DNA of 64,000 nucleotides. Source: Nelumbo lutea. Lineage: Eukaryota; Streptophyta; Magnoliopsida; Proteales; Nelumbonaceae. A program made the position numbers and the translations under genes. Shown here one piece after another: positions 1-11,506 of this stretch (position 1 is the first letter of the stretch; every line of letters begins with the position of its first letter). The notes under the pieces are model-generated. The model did no database searches. It worked only from the letters and a program-made list of their open reading frames with translations, and was not told where the DNA came from. The DNA lies in the NCBI GenBank assembly GCA_022828595.1, contig JAKGHH010000001.1:204867813-204931812 (forward strand). The letters run 5' to 3'.

Positions 1-2498
1 TGGGATTAAATCTTAATTGCTAATGAGTGTGTGTAGGATCTAAAGAGAACAAAGAAGAAAGGAATTGTGTGCAAGCCGGACTTGGAGAAAGTTTATGATA
101 TGGTAGATTGGTCTTTTATAATGCAAGTGATGGATTACTTTAGTTTTGGGAAGCAATGGTGCAAGTGGATCTTGGGGTGTATGGAGACATGTCATTACTC
201 AATTTTGGTAAACGGAGCTGTAGTACATCACTTTTGGGCCACTAGAGGAATTAGACAAGGGGATCCCCTTTCTCCCTTCCTTTTTACCTTGGTTGCAGAT
301 GTGTTGGGGAAGTTAATAGATAGGGCAGATTCGAGGAACCTAGTGAAGGGGTGGAGGGTTGGGAAAGACAAAATTCCTATCACTATCTACAATTTGTTGA
401 TGACACAATTCTTTTTTTGTGAAGGGAAGGATATCGGATGGGTGAGAAATTTGAAGTTGGTAGTTCAAACTTTTGAGAAAATGTCAAACATGAAGGTGAA
501 TTTTATTAAGAGCTGTGTGGTGGGGACTAATATGGGGGAGAGTGCAATGATGGAGAGGGATGAAATATTGTGGTGTGTGGCATCACAATGGCCTTTGCAG
601 TACTTGGGGATGCCCTTGGGGGATAATCCGAGGAATAACAGCTTTTGGAACCCAGTAATTGATAGGTTCACAAAAAGGTTGGCCTCTTGGAAGAAGAACT
701 ACCTATCTTTGAGTGGTAGAATCACTTTAATTAAGGCCACCTTGTCTAGCTTGCCAGTTTACTATCTTTTTGTTTTCAGGATTCCAGAGAAAGTAAGCAA
801 AGTCTTAGAAAAATTGATAAGAGATTTCTTGTGGGAACCAAGGAAAGATAGGAAAGACCATAGGGTGAAGTGGGAAATAGTGTCATAGGAGTAGCTCTGA
901 TGGAGGATTGGGACTAGGCAACATTTGGAAGAGAAATGAAGCTTTCCTGGGAAAGTGGTCATGGAGGCTAGCAAGAGAAAGAGACAAGTTGTGGGGTAAG
1001 ATAATACTGAGAATTCATGGGCTGGTAGATGATGGCTGGGACTCTGGGGTCTTGGCAAAGGCTACTAGTACCTCTCCTTGGCGATCCATACATGCTATTC
1101 TTCCTTCTTTTCTACAACACATCAGGTATGATCTTTGTTCTAGAAACCAGGTGAAATTCTGGGAGCATCCTTGGGTGGTTGATGTGCCTTTAAAAGACCA
1201 ATTCCCTTCTTTATTCTCTCTCCTGGTATAAAGGGAAAACTACGTCTAATTTCTTAGTCCCTCATGAGTCCAACTTTGGTTTTGATTGAGATTTGGGTCT
1301 TAGAAGAGGCATTAGGGATTCAGAACTTGGAAATATTTTGGGGTTAATTCAGGTTTTGAAGGGGATTATTTTAGACTTTTCGAAAAGGGATAGCAGAATT
1401 TTGACCTTATCTCCTTCAGGTGTCTTTTCTTGTGCATCTTTCTTTAAGTCTTTGGTACAACCTGCCAGTTCCATTGCCCAAACTTTTTTCCAGTAAAAGA
1501 AGTATGGGGTAAACCAATCCCTCCAAGGGTTGGAGCATTTTGTTGGGAAACCTACTTGGAAAGATGCAATACCTGTGACTTACTCCAAAGGAAAAGGCCT
1601 AATTGGTGCTTGTCCCCAAATTGGTGAATACTGTGTAAGGCTAATGGTGAAAGTCCTTACCACTTATTAATCGCTTACCCGTTTGGCTCTGTTATTTGGG
1701 AGTGGTTTGGGACTTTATTTGGTTACAAGTGGATCCCTCCTCCAAGTATACAAGAGTTGTTTGCTCCTTTATTCTTCAGGTTGCCGAAAAAGAGGAGGAA
1801 AATCTTGTGGAGATGCTTAAGAGCTACTATATGTTGGACTCTATGGGAGGAAAGGAATTTAAGGATATTCTCTGAGAAGGAAAGGAAGAAAGAAGATATC
1901 ATTGAAGTTATAAAGTTAGGGTGGTACAATGGGAAAAATCAATGGAGCTGTTTGCTGATGTCTCCACAGGGTTGTTGCTTAATAGCTGGAAGGAGGTGGC
2001 AAATTCTGAACCAGCTCTTTCAGCTGTGTGCCCTTAGTGGTCAGAGATTAAAATGGGTTGGTGGTTGCTATGTACTCAGGCCCGTTGGGGTTGGTGACTC
2101 TCTTAGAGCTGAGATGTTTGCTGTTTTGGAAGGGTTAAGGAAGGCAAAGGAGCTGAATGTCTAAAAGTTGTTGAAGGAGACTCAAAGTTGGTTGTAAGCT
2201 GGTTAGGGAAGGATAGCGGTTCCTGGAAATTTGCCAATGAAAGGAGGGAGGTTAAATGGTTATTCAGGGGGCTGGAAGTTCAGTTTCACTGGGTGAAGAG
2301 AACTGCAAATGCATTTGCAGATACATTGGCAAAGCAGGGGGTGGGAAGGGAACAAATGTGTTGGGCTATGTTGTAATTTCTTTCTTGTTCTCTTGGGGAG
2401 AGTTAAGTCATTTTACCTTTTCCCGGAGTGTTGTATGTAATCCTGTCTTTTAATAATATGAGTTTCTGTTATTGATATAAAAAAAAAAAAAAAAAAAA
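1..2498 (+). mobile_element. L1-type LINE, 3' part, decayed
   Basis: This is the 3' portion of a plant L1 (non-LTR) retrotransposon that enters from before base 1. In order it shows the reverse transcriptase (a KxDLEKxYDxVDW-like motif near 85-115 and RQGDPLSPFLF near 253-285), a zf-RVT-like segment (about 1515-1730), an RNase H-like tail (about 2030-2376, ending HWVKRTANAFADTLAKQG) and a poly(A) tract at about 2479-2498. Coding is split over several frames by stops and frameshifts, so it is not functional. The poly(A) marks its 3' end. No target-site duplication can be tested because the 5' end is outside the window. Confidence 0.9.
67..2376 (+). pseudogene. LINE ORF2 remnant (RT, zf-RVT, RNase H)
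   Basis: The remnant is the C-terminal half of an L1 ORF2 polyprotein. The longest open piece (67-888) carries RT motifs GIRQGDPLSPFLF and, further on, YLGMPLGDNP and the KRLASWKKNYLSLSGRITLIK segment typical of plant LINEs. The catalytic F-x-D-D motif (about 390-404) lies in a different frame from the sequence before and after it, which implies two compensating indels around the active site. A later open piece (908-1231) continues with the WRLARERDKLW segment, and the RNase H-like tail is at 2030-2376. An in-frame TAG also lies just before the open piece. The family assignment is secure. The protein cannot be made as a unit. Confidence 0.85.
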
Positions 2499-5400
2499 GA
2501 AAACAGAAATACCTGGTCGGAAAACAGGAATCATCCAAAGCTCTTGCAACTTTAATGTAATGTAATTGGGGGTTTCTTACAACTTTGGATAATTTTATAA
2601 GTCTCCCTCATTATTGATCTCATTCAATTTTTTTTTTTTGTGTGTGTGTTTGGAAATTTTGGAATTCTATCATTTTGTTAGTTCAATCTCCTAACCTCAA
2701 CTTCCTCCTGTGATTCTTGTTAACAGATCTAATTTGTTTATAAATAGTACATTGTAATTTTACTACAAATTGTAATTACATACTATAATTATAAATAGTA
2801 TGTTTATACATTATTATAAATAGTGATTCTCCCTAGAATAGTAATTATTTGTTATTCTTAAATTTCCTGAGTTTTAGATAATTATTGAGTTCTCCAGAAA
2901 TTTTTTATGCCTAGGAAGGTATCTTAGAGAATTTGCTGAAAAACCAAGAAGGTATCTTGTTCACTGGGGGCTATTTTCTAGGTGGCACTCATGTATTGTT
3001 TGACCACCTACAATTTCCTACAAAGGTAGAAAGTAACAATAAGTTTTGGTAAGGAGCAAGCACCTACCTCTTCTCTGTCTCTGTTTTACAGTTTTAGTAC
3101 CAACTTGTTTTGGGCCCTTTGCAGTGCTTTGAGGGGTAGTTCCTAATCTGTTGGCTAATAACTGGTGGAGGTACTCATTCATTCTTAAAATGTCTGATTT
3201 TAGTTGATTTTTGGAGAAACAATTGAAGGTCAGTGCTCGACAAAGGATTCTTGAAGATTTCCCCAAAAATCAACTAGAACCAAAGAGAATTTTTCTTTTT
3301 GGCTTCATGGAGCTAGACAATGGGGGGACCCATCCCCCATACCAATGACCCCCAATCCGGGTGAAAGTGGGAATCATTCCCAAGTCTTTGCCACAACAAG
3401 CCAGAGACCTTATCAACTGATCCAGTTGGCACCTTGATAGGGATCATGCAGCAAATTTCAAGACTTACAGAAGAAAAAGAAAAATTCCCAATAATTCTGA
3501 GGCTTTGGTTCTTATTTGGCACAATAATGGAGAAGATTCTGGCTGGGAGCTAGAATAAATTCTTTGTGTTTTGAAGTTTAAGAAACAGTAGTGTTAGAAG
3601 TGTGTTAGGAGAGTGTTTTACAGTAGGAGTGTCTTACAGGTTACAGCAAGGTTCTTTTACTTGTATAGTTATTAGGAATCATTGTTTTCTGCTTTCAGTT
3701 AATATTCCTATACTAAGACAGACTAGGATTTCTAGTTAGGATAATCAATTTCTATTTTATGTTATAAATATAGGTGTATTGGTTGTTTCTGAAAACGGAG
3801 TGAATAAAAATTAAAATTTGTTTCTTTATGTGGATGTGTGATGCTTCCTGTGTTTGGGTTTGGCCTAAACCTTCTAGGAGTGGTTCCTAGATCTCTCTCT
3901 TCAAAGTTATTTGTTGTGCTACATCAGACCTTAAACCAAAGAGATTTCTTGTTCAGCATTATTGGGTAGAATCTATTGTGGTGCTTAGGTATTCTTAATC
4001 TTCATGGATTATAATACAATAGGCAATTTTAATTTTGGGGAGTTCTATGGCCTCTAGAACAAGCTCCTATTTCTTCAGTTTCTACTTGTTCTTGTAAGCT
4101 TGATATCTTATAGCATTTGTCTGGGGTTGGAATTAGCTTTTTGGAAACGGATCCTTGGGGTTGAATTTTACTTTGTTTTTGGTTGCATGATCATCAAAGT
4201 TGGATGTATGTTCCTTGGGGCTGATTACAAAGGCAGTCTTATTTTGGGTGTGCAAGATATACAGTTCTATCTTTTGATTATGTATCTTCTGTATATTTCA
4301 ATGTACTGTCTCTTATTGTACATGGGTTCTTTTTGGTGTTCAATATAATTTCAATACTTTACCAGTTTTCAATAATAATTGTGGTTGAGTCTTAGTTAGG
4401 TTGACCATATGCTGTTATTTTCAGAAAATTTGCAGAAGCAAATTTGATGATTGGTTGTGTTTTGGGTAAGAGCTATAGGTTTCCATGAGTACTATTAGAT
4501 TGTTTCTTAGGTAAGAACTGTGAGTGACCATGAGCACCATCTAATCAATTGAGGACTTGCCATGGATATAAACTGAAAGTTTAGCTGAGTGCAATCAAGC
4601 TGATTGGATCCCTGTGAGTTTAGTGTAAGAGCTAATTGTTGCAATGCTGGAATCTCCGAGTTGCCTTGTTTGAGACTGGGGAGAAGCAAATATTGCTAAC
4701 AAGATTACATTTTGCTTCTAGGCAGAGCTATTTCGAGGGAGAGCATAGGAGTGTTCAGTTTGTATGGGGAATGGGGATTATTTTAGGAGGGAAATTTATG
4801 GTCAGGGACTTTAGTGTAATATCTGAACTATTGGGGGTTTCTTATAATTTTGGATAATTTTAATATTACATAAAGAGTCTCCCTCATTAGAGAGAGACAT
4901 TATTGAGCATATGGTTTTATCAGATTTAACAATCTTTCTCATCCTTGTACTCTATTCTATTCTTTCTTCTTGGTATTTATTATCATTATTCATGAAAAAG
5001 TTCTCTTTGTTTGCCAAGAAGAATATTTCCTGTAGTTATAGACTTTTAGTCTCCCTGGGCCTAACAACTGCAACTGCAAAAATAAAATAATAATTAAAAA
5101 TAGTTTTTTTATTTATTTTTTCAAGAGAACTAAAGAAGAGTAGTCCTTTTCTCTGCCCACTGTGTATTCAGTAACAGTAGTGCATACTACTGCAACCTGG
5201 AGTTATTTTTGCTTTCCTTTGCTTTTGGAAGACAGTAGATTTTGGAGTGTAGTGTTTCCTGCTTGCCGGGGCCACTGCTTGGTATAATGGACTAACGGTA
5301 AGATCTCGGGCCGACAAATGTGAGAATGTGGATCTGAGTCTGAGAGCAATCATTGTTTGAAAACAAAAAAAAAAAATGCCAAAGGTTAGGTCCATATCCA

Positions 5401-6400
5401 ATCCACCTGTCCCAAAAACCGAGATGGCTGGGACTAACATTGGGTAATGACCTTTTAATGTTTATTGTTTCCATACAAGTGAAATGAGTATATCTGTTTC
5501 TGACTAGTGCCATTGAGGCTTTCAAGGTTTTGATGATAGCCCTGAAAACTTGCAACTCATTGTTCTTGGTTGTCTATACAAAGAAGATACCTTATTTTTG
5601 TCATGTTTCCTAAAAGACAATATTTTTTCTTTGATTTTAGTATACATAGGTTTCAGTGGTTGCATATTGGTGCAAAAGGACACACTATAAGGGATTATTG
5701 TGTCTTCCATTCTTCTTTCTTTTCATAGAAAGAGATGGAGATGTTGAGGTGTGGTTTGTACTGACGAGCTCATTCTATCTCTTTCAGGATGATATAGGCT
5801 GTGTTTTTTTGGAGAAAGCTCAATAGGCTGGCTTAATGCTAACAATGAATTAAATGTTCATATTGGAAGAGGATTGATTACTTCTGGTTTCACAAGGTAA
5901 GGGAATTTTAGGTTTCGGGCTTATTTTGTAATTGGCATGAAGAGAATCAACAGGTGAATAGCATATATATGAAGCCTGTTAAGGCTAGACAACATTCATT
6001 TGTAACTGAAGTAATTAACAAGCTTACTTGTTGGAATATGATTTCAATCAGGACTCAAATATACATCCACCTCCATACAAGGAAGATCATAGGTTAGTTC
6101 TAGAGGTTATGGAGGCATAAGAATATTCAGATCCACTTCATTCTATAATAAGAAACCTACATGCTTTTGTATGGCCTTTCATACATATTTTAACGGTTTC
6201 AATGACAATTAATTTCCAATGGCAACCCCCTGGCAAAAATTTATTGCAGGTGATGCCTCTTATATGCTATTTACTCTTCCAAATTCAAATCCTTGAAGAA
6301 AATCTTACCTAAAGCTTACAACTGCAAGAAACGAAATTGTTGACTCCTTAAAATTCTGAACTTGTTGACAATGTGGAGTTTAGAATTGGAAACTCCCTAA
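2499..6400. other. Gene-poor stretch with short repeats
   Basis: I see no exon set or conserved protein here. It holds AT-rich sequence (2700-2870), a possible LTR remnant (3590-3917), one half of a short direct repeat near 2547-2620 matched at 4808-4900, and a tract near 5268-5370 that is loosely tRNA-like (a TGGTATAATGG box) followed by a poly(A) run, possibly an old SINE. Open frames in it are short and unlike known proteins. Confidence 0.5.
3590..3917 (+). repeat. Possible solo or orphan LTR
   Basis: The stretch begins TGTTAGAAG, has a TATA-like GTTATAAATATAGG at 3761-3774, and runs into a degenerate primer-binding-site-like TGCTACATCAGAC near 3918. This resembles a Copia LTR layout. I find no second LTR, internal domains or matching target-site duplication, so this is only a suggestion. 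Confidence 0.3.
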
Positions 6401-6545
6401 GAGTAGAGTTTCTCTCTCCTTCAAGGTCTCAGGACCTTGGATTCTTTGACAATAATTAGAGTGTCAAAGATTTTAGTTTCCAAATAAAGTGGATTCCAAA
6501 TAGCCTAGTTGATGCCTTGGACAAAGGACTGTAAGAGAAGATTTG
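6400..6545 (+). pseudogene. LINE RNase H C-terminal scrap
   Basis: Translation near 6484-6530 gives KWIPNSLVDALDKG, the motif that closes the RNase H-like domain of plant LINE ORF2 (compare WVKRTANAFADTLAKQ in the LINE at 1-2498). It stops at once and has no clear upstream domain. It is a small fragment, assigned by that motif only. Confidence 0.4.
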
Positions 6546-7343
6546 GCTTCGGGCCCGCAAGCCCAGGGGTTAATCTGCAACTGAAGTAGAAACTGAGGCT
6601 GTTTTCTGGGGAAGCTTAGGCTGTTTATTATCACTAGTTCTCATTTGCCAAATCCTGCTAATAAGGTGTTACTCCTGTTCTGGAAGACAGTGAATTTCAT
6701 TAACATATACTGGCTAAATCGTAAGTTTTCCAACTTGATGACTTGAGATAATTGATATTTTGCTTTGTTTTCTTTGGGTCTATTGTCCACATATTAAAGT
6801 TCTGGTTTCTGTGAATTTGCAGCCATTGGAACTTTTAGGATTTGAGGAAATTTTGTTAAAAATGGAAAGAATACCAGATGTTGAAGTTTAGTTCGATTCT
6901 GATTTAAAAAAAGACAGGTTTCGTAACTGTCAACTTGGTATCTGGTGTTGATTGGGGGGTTGGCAGCTGGCATTACAAGCAGGAAATTGAGAGGATTGGG
7001 GGGAGTTTTGCAGGGTGAAGAGGATGGTGGCAAGGATTAGCAGGGAGAAGGGATGGAGAGGATTCCATATTTACACAGGTATATACTTTCCAATTGTAGC
7101 CCAACACATCAGCAAAACACAGGTAAGCCAAGGACTTCTATGAGCAACTAAACAGATACATTAAACTCCTGTTAAGGGCTGATTTTGAAATTAGAAAACA
7201 TAAAAACGAAAAAAAGCATATAGGTTTTTCCCTCGGTTTTTCCATTGAATATGTTTTCTCTTGGTGAACAGAGAATCTATAGATTAGAACCAGAACCTTT
7301 CTCTAACCTTTAGGGCAGGTTCATCTGCATAGTAAGCTACTGA

Positions 7344-7504
7344 GAAGGGGTGTTCGGATCTCCTACCCACACCTACCTACGAGACACTACAGCTGCACAT
7401 TGAGAACATCTCCCCATGAATGGTAGCATGCAAATAAGAATAAGGAAGATGTTCTCAATGTGCAGCTGTAGTGTCTTGTGGGTAGGAGATCCGAACACAC
7501 CTTC
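7344..7504. repeat. Fold-back MITE, copy 1
   Basis: The two halves are long near-perfect inverted repeats: the left arm (7350-7412) carries GTTCGGATCTCCTACCCAC and the right arm (7446-7500) its reverse complement, around a loop of about 30 bases. The arms include ACATTGAGAACATCTCC, which resembles the stem centre of the copies at 7809-7945 and 60776-60940. It would form a strong hairpin as RNA. No clean target-site duplication was seen for this copy. Confidence 0.75.
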
Positions 7505-7808
7505 AGCAGCCTTACCTGCAATGTGTTTGAATTGGCAACATTATCGCAACAAGAAGCCTAGGACTACAGAATCCCCTTCTCTCTTGGGACTTGACTATGC
7601 TCTCCATTACTTCTAGAACATATAGCAATTGAAGAGAAACCTTAACAATAAAAGCAGAAAACAGAACGATTGAAGAGTGAAACCCAGACAATAGAAGCAA
7701 AGAGTGCATGCATGCCTGATGAGGCACCTTCTTTAACCAAAGAAAAGAGCAGTGTTTTAAAAGGCGTGGGAGGTGTACGCCTCCAGGCAAGGTGCTTCCA
7801 AAAGTGAT

Positions 7809-7945
7809 GGGATCTGCTCCTCACAAATGGGTGCCTCACAGGCACATCCACCGTGCACTGGAAACATCTCCTGTGAATAATAACTAATAAGTACGGGAGA
7901 TGTTCCCAATGCTTGATAGGATGCGCATGTGAGGCGAGCAGATCC
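7809..7945. repeat. Fold-back MITE, copy 2
   Basis: Inverted arms read GGATCTGCTC...CTCACA at the left and TGTGAGGCGAGCAGATCC at the right. The loop contains AATAACTAATAAGTACGGGA, closely matching the loop of the copy at 60776-60940. The flanks CTTCCAAAA (left) and CTTCCCAAAA (right) look like an imperfect 9-bp target-site duplication. Confidence 0.65.
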
Positions 7946-8040
7946 AGTCTCTTCCCAAAACACCCTGAGGCATATGCTAGAGGCACTGACCCCGTCCCCT
8001 TTTTGATGCATTCCAATTTGTTCGACAAGACTCCCCTTTC

Positions 8041-9300
8041 AACTAATGTTGTGCATCTTTATTCTTCTTAATATTAAAGATTTTTATTAAAAATAAAGAA
8101 AAAATGGATCTCCCCTTCTTCATCCTCCTAACCTCCCTCCTCTTAAGGAAGATTATGCCTCCTTGTGTTCGGGAGACTTACGCCTCTTGTGTCCTAAATT
8201 ATGCCTCACACTTCTAGGTAGTGGAATGCCTTTCATCATGCCTCTTCATTTTAAAACACTGGAAAAGAGATGGATCAAATCAGAGAAAGTAGTAGCTTCT
8301 CAAGGACAGTGCAATGGTGGCTTTGTCTTCAATAGGTGTGTGACAGGGAAAATCGTATCCACACTCACTACTGGCGATTTCAAAGTACTATACCTGTTAT
8401 TTGTTTTCATGTGCTCTGAGTTTGTCCAGTTTGGCTCTGGGTTCAGTGGATCCATAGGAGAATAAACCCTTTTCTATATTTTCTTTTGATTTCATGTTTT
8501 TTAATTTTAAAATATGAAAAACTTTTAACAGGGGTTTCATGCTTCCTCTTAGTTGCTCGCACAAGGACTTTGTTCACACATGTGTTGCCTATTTGTCGGT
8601 CTGTGATTGGAAGTGCAGAGACGGATGCAGTATGGCGAGTGCATGAGTTCTGGACTCGGGATGGGGGGGTGGTGGCAACTAGGGAGATGCAGTGGCCAGC
8701 ATGTAGTTTACACTTTACACAGGTTTGCTGTCACTTTGTTGGTGGTTGATTGTAGGCCGGAGCTGCAGGCTACAGTTTGGAGGATGGGGAGAGTGGTGTT
8801 TGTGGGAGAAGGTGCGGTGGCAGGAAAGGAGATGCAGCAATCAATATTGGGGATTAGGTGGCGGGGTGGGGGTTGCTAATTCGTTGGTACTCGGCAGCCG
8901 GAATTGCAGAGGACATGTACGTGGGAGAAGGGGTGCTGGAGGTGGGAAGTTGGGAGTGAGGGATATTAATCGATTATAGTTTCAGATTTTCAAGAAATTT
9001 TTAAATAAAAGAAGGTTAAGTAGGAAGTTGGAAGTAGGGGATATTAATCGAGTATAATCTAATTCAAAAAATCTTAATAAAAATAATAAATTTACTTGCA
9101 CCTCCTGGGGTTTGAGTGAAATACCGATACCTCCCGTTGTATTCATGTACTTAAAATAAAAAACTAACTCCTTTTTAATAAATAAATTAGTCATAACTTG
9201 ATGGTAATAGTAGTTGTTATTTACACAAGTGGTGAAGGTTCAAATCAAATTACATGCATGTTATTTTTATACAAGCAGCAAAGCCATTTAATTATGTTCA
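8041..9300. other. No gene recognised; GT/GA-rich tract
   Basis: Bases 8600-8960 are unusually rich in G, with recurring GGAGATGCAG and GTGGTGGC words. The long open frames here come from that composition and match nothing. The rest is AT-rich and unremarkable. The copies of GGATATTAATCGA(T/G)TATA at about 8960 and 9040 are a short local duplication. Confidence 0.4.
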
Positions 9301-10290
9301 GGTTTCAGATTTGACAAACCACATAGGTTCAAACCGGTCAGCCCAACTTGAACTATCTAATTGGATTGTTTCCGAGGTAATTACATCAAGTTAAAGAGTG
9401 GTTGAACCGTTTAGATCCGGATCAGTCTGGTCGAATTAGACCCTGCCTGAACCGGTTTAGTTCGGTCGGACAAAACTCGATCGGACTAGTATTGGTTCAG
9501 TTAGGTCGGGCCAGACTTCGATCAGGTTAGTTCAATTCAGTCAGACCAGATCGGACCGGTTCAGTCAATGGTGGGTTGACTTAGGTTGGCTCATATCAGG
9601 TTTGTGAACGGGTTTGGGGCCGAACCGATTGGCTCGAAGCGAGTTAAAAGAAGTAAAACAGATCGGATCGAATTCGGGCCAGGTTGAACGGATATGAACC
9701 AAGCTGAACGATCCAAACCGGACAAAGCAAGTAGGGTGGTTTAGGGTTCAGACCCCACTTGGTTTGACCCATTTTGAATTGGGGTCAACTCGGATACCCG
9801 GATAAGCTTGTACCGGGTCGAGTCGGGTTGTGTGAATAATGGTTAGACCGGATGACCCAAACCAGGCAAAGCAAGTGGTATCGAGCCATCCTGTCCGAGG
9901 TCTATTTTGAATTCAGGTCGACCTAGATGGGTATATGTTGGATCTGGTCAGACCGCATTGAACTGGTCTGGACTTGGGTCAAATTGATTTGGATTTATGT
10001 TGGGTGAACAAATGTGTTGATTCAAGACAAAACTAAATTTAGTCAATAATTAGTAGAAAATTGATGCTTTAGTTATAAATTATTTAATTCAAATGAAGAA
10101 AAGAAAAAGCTAAGGAATTAATACTAATGCTTGTAATGGTTAACCCAATGGTTATCCACAACCCAACCCATTTAAATGGGCGAAATGGGTGATAGGTTGA
10201 TCACACAACCCGTCAAGTAAATGGGCGAGTTGGGCGGGTTAAATATTGAGTGGATTATGTGAATTCAGCGGGTTAGATGAAAAATCGCCA
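9301..10290. repeat. Degenerate CGGTTCGG-like low-complexity block
   Basis: About 700 bases (9330-9990) consist of loosely repeating words such as ACCGGTTCAG, GGTCGGAC and GAACCGG, with no fixed period. The next 150 bases repeat AAATGGGCGA and GGGCGGGTT words. There is no coding potential. This looks like eroded tandem sequence or the inside of an unidentified repeat. Confidence 0.45.
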
Positions 10291-10304
10291 CCCTTATCTA
10301 TGGT

Positions 10305-10422
10305 GTACAAATGCAAATGTTTTGTATGTATTTATTTGCTCTATACAAATACAAATATGTAAAATATAAAATCTGTATTTACACTATACATATTTATATT
10401 TATACTCTTTCGAAACTGAGCC
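10305..10422. repeat. Tourist-like MITE, copy 1 (damaged)
   Basis: The right end, ACTCTTTCGAAACTGAGCC, matches the terminal inverted repeat of the copies at 21309 and 21769, and the body has the same alternating ACAAATACAAATATG words. The left terminal repeat is degraded. Confidence 0.6.
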
Positions 10423-10660
10423 ATATAAATTTTATTTGTACCGGTACAAATGGGCTCATGGAGGCAAGGAGAATATTATTTATTCTGGAATCAGGTATGA
10501 AGCAAAGTGATATGGTTTCCACTTTGTTGAAAAGATTCTTTTTATTTTTTTTTCTTTCTTAGACCCCCAAACCTACTTGGAGGCGGTCATGAAATTTTTA
10601 TTAATGGATGAAAAGGAGCCTATGAGGGGACCGAAAACCTATACAAGATAGAAATCGGGT

Positions 10661-10840
10661 CATTTATATTACATCTATTAAAAAGGGATACGGTCAAGAG
10701 CTGAGCATGCGAAAAATGGAATCGCACAGTAATTGCCCATTGGAATTCGAGCCTTCTGTATTATTTCTATTAAAAATGGGATACTGTCAATATCTGAGCG
10801 TGCGACAAATGAAATAGCACTGTAACCACCCATTAGAGGG
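10661..10840. repeat. Two-copy tandem duplication in LINE 3' region
   Basis: Two diverged units of about 92 bases (10661-10752 and 10753-10840) share TCTATTAAAAA(G/T)GGGATAC, then CTGAGC(A/G)TGCGA, then a CCCATT end. They lie between the RNase H scrap and the A-rich tail, so they are probably part of the LINE 3' untranslated region. Confidence 0.6.
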
Positions 10841-11204
10841 TCATAAAGAGATTTAAAAAAAATCCAAACACTAGAACAAGGAAAATTTTAGGGCGAGAGT
10901 CAAGAGTATAAAGAAAATTTTCTCCCTTTTATTACAACCCAAGAGGCAATATTAAAGTTCTACTTCAAAAAATAAACACTGTCCAAAAGCAAAATCCCAG
11001 GAAAGGGAAAATTGGTTTGATGACGAATTGATAACGAATTTTGCATAAGAACCAAAATTGACTTCCAGCCTCTCCAGCTCCAAGGCCATTGGGATAGCCA
11101 ACAATTCAGCATTTACTGGTCCCAATAAAAAATTCCTACTACCATTTGTGGCAAATACAAACGATTATCATTACTGTAAACATAACATCCAAAAGAAATT
11201 CCAA

Positions 11205-11455
11205 CGTTTGAGATTATTCCACCATCCAACGATAAAAATTTTGTCACATATCGGCCGATATGAATTGTATTGGAATTTTTTTGATATGCCTCTATAGGGA
11301 GTGTTTTGGGTTGGCAAGTGGTTCAGAGGGTAGATCGGTCTTAAATTGGCCCCTATAAACTAGTTTCGAAAAAAATACATAAAAAACAATATCGATACAG
11401 GCCGATACGTTGGTGGGCGTATCGGCCTGTATTGATATTTTGAACATTGCATTTC
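11205..11455. repeat. TATCGGCCGATAC-type MITE, copy 1
   Basis: The stretch shares ATCGGCCGATA, GATATGCC(T/C)CTA, TTGGCCCC and the A-rich AAAAAATA centre with the better preserved copy at 15127-15335, ending in GATATTTTGAACATTG. It lies inside the minus-strand LINE. Confidence 0.6.
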
Positions 11456-11506
11456 ATAATAACATCAAAACTCTCAATAGGGGATAAAATTTTGATTTAA
11501 ATTATT

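Noticed and set aside
3018..3266. 82-aa minus-strand frame with a Gln/Arg-rich end
   Set aside because: No domain, no splice partners and no matching exon around it; kept as non-coding.
5268..5370. tRNA-like sequence with TGGTATAATGG
   Set aside because: No cloverleaf or anticodon arm can be drawn and a poly(A) run follows; a decayed SINE is more likely than a tRNA gene.
8486..8979. Three overlapping + strand frames of 84-90 aa in the GT-rich tract
   Set aside because: Trp/Gly-rich translations caused by low-complexity DNA; no homology signal and no splice context.
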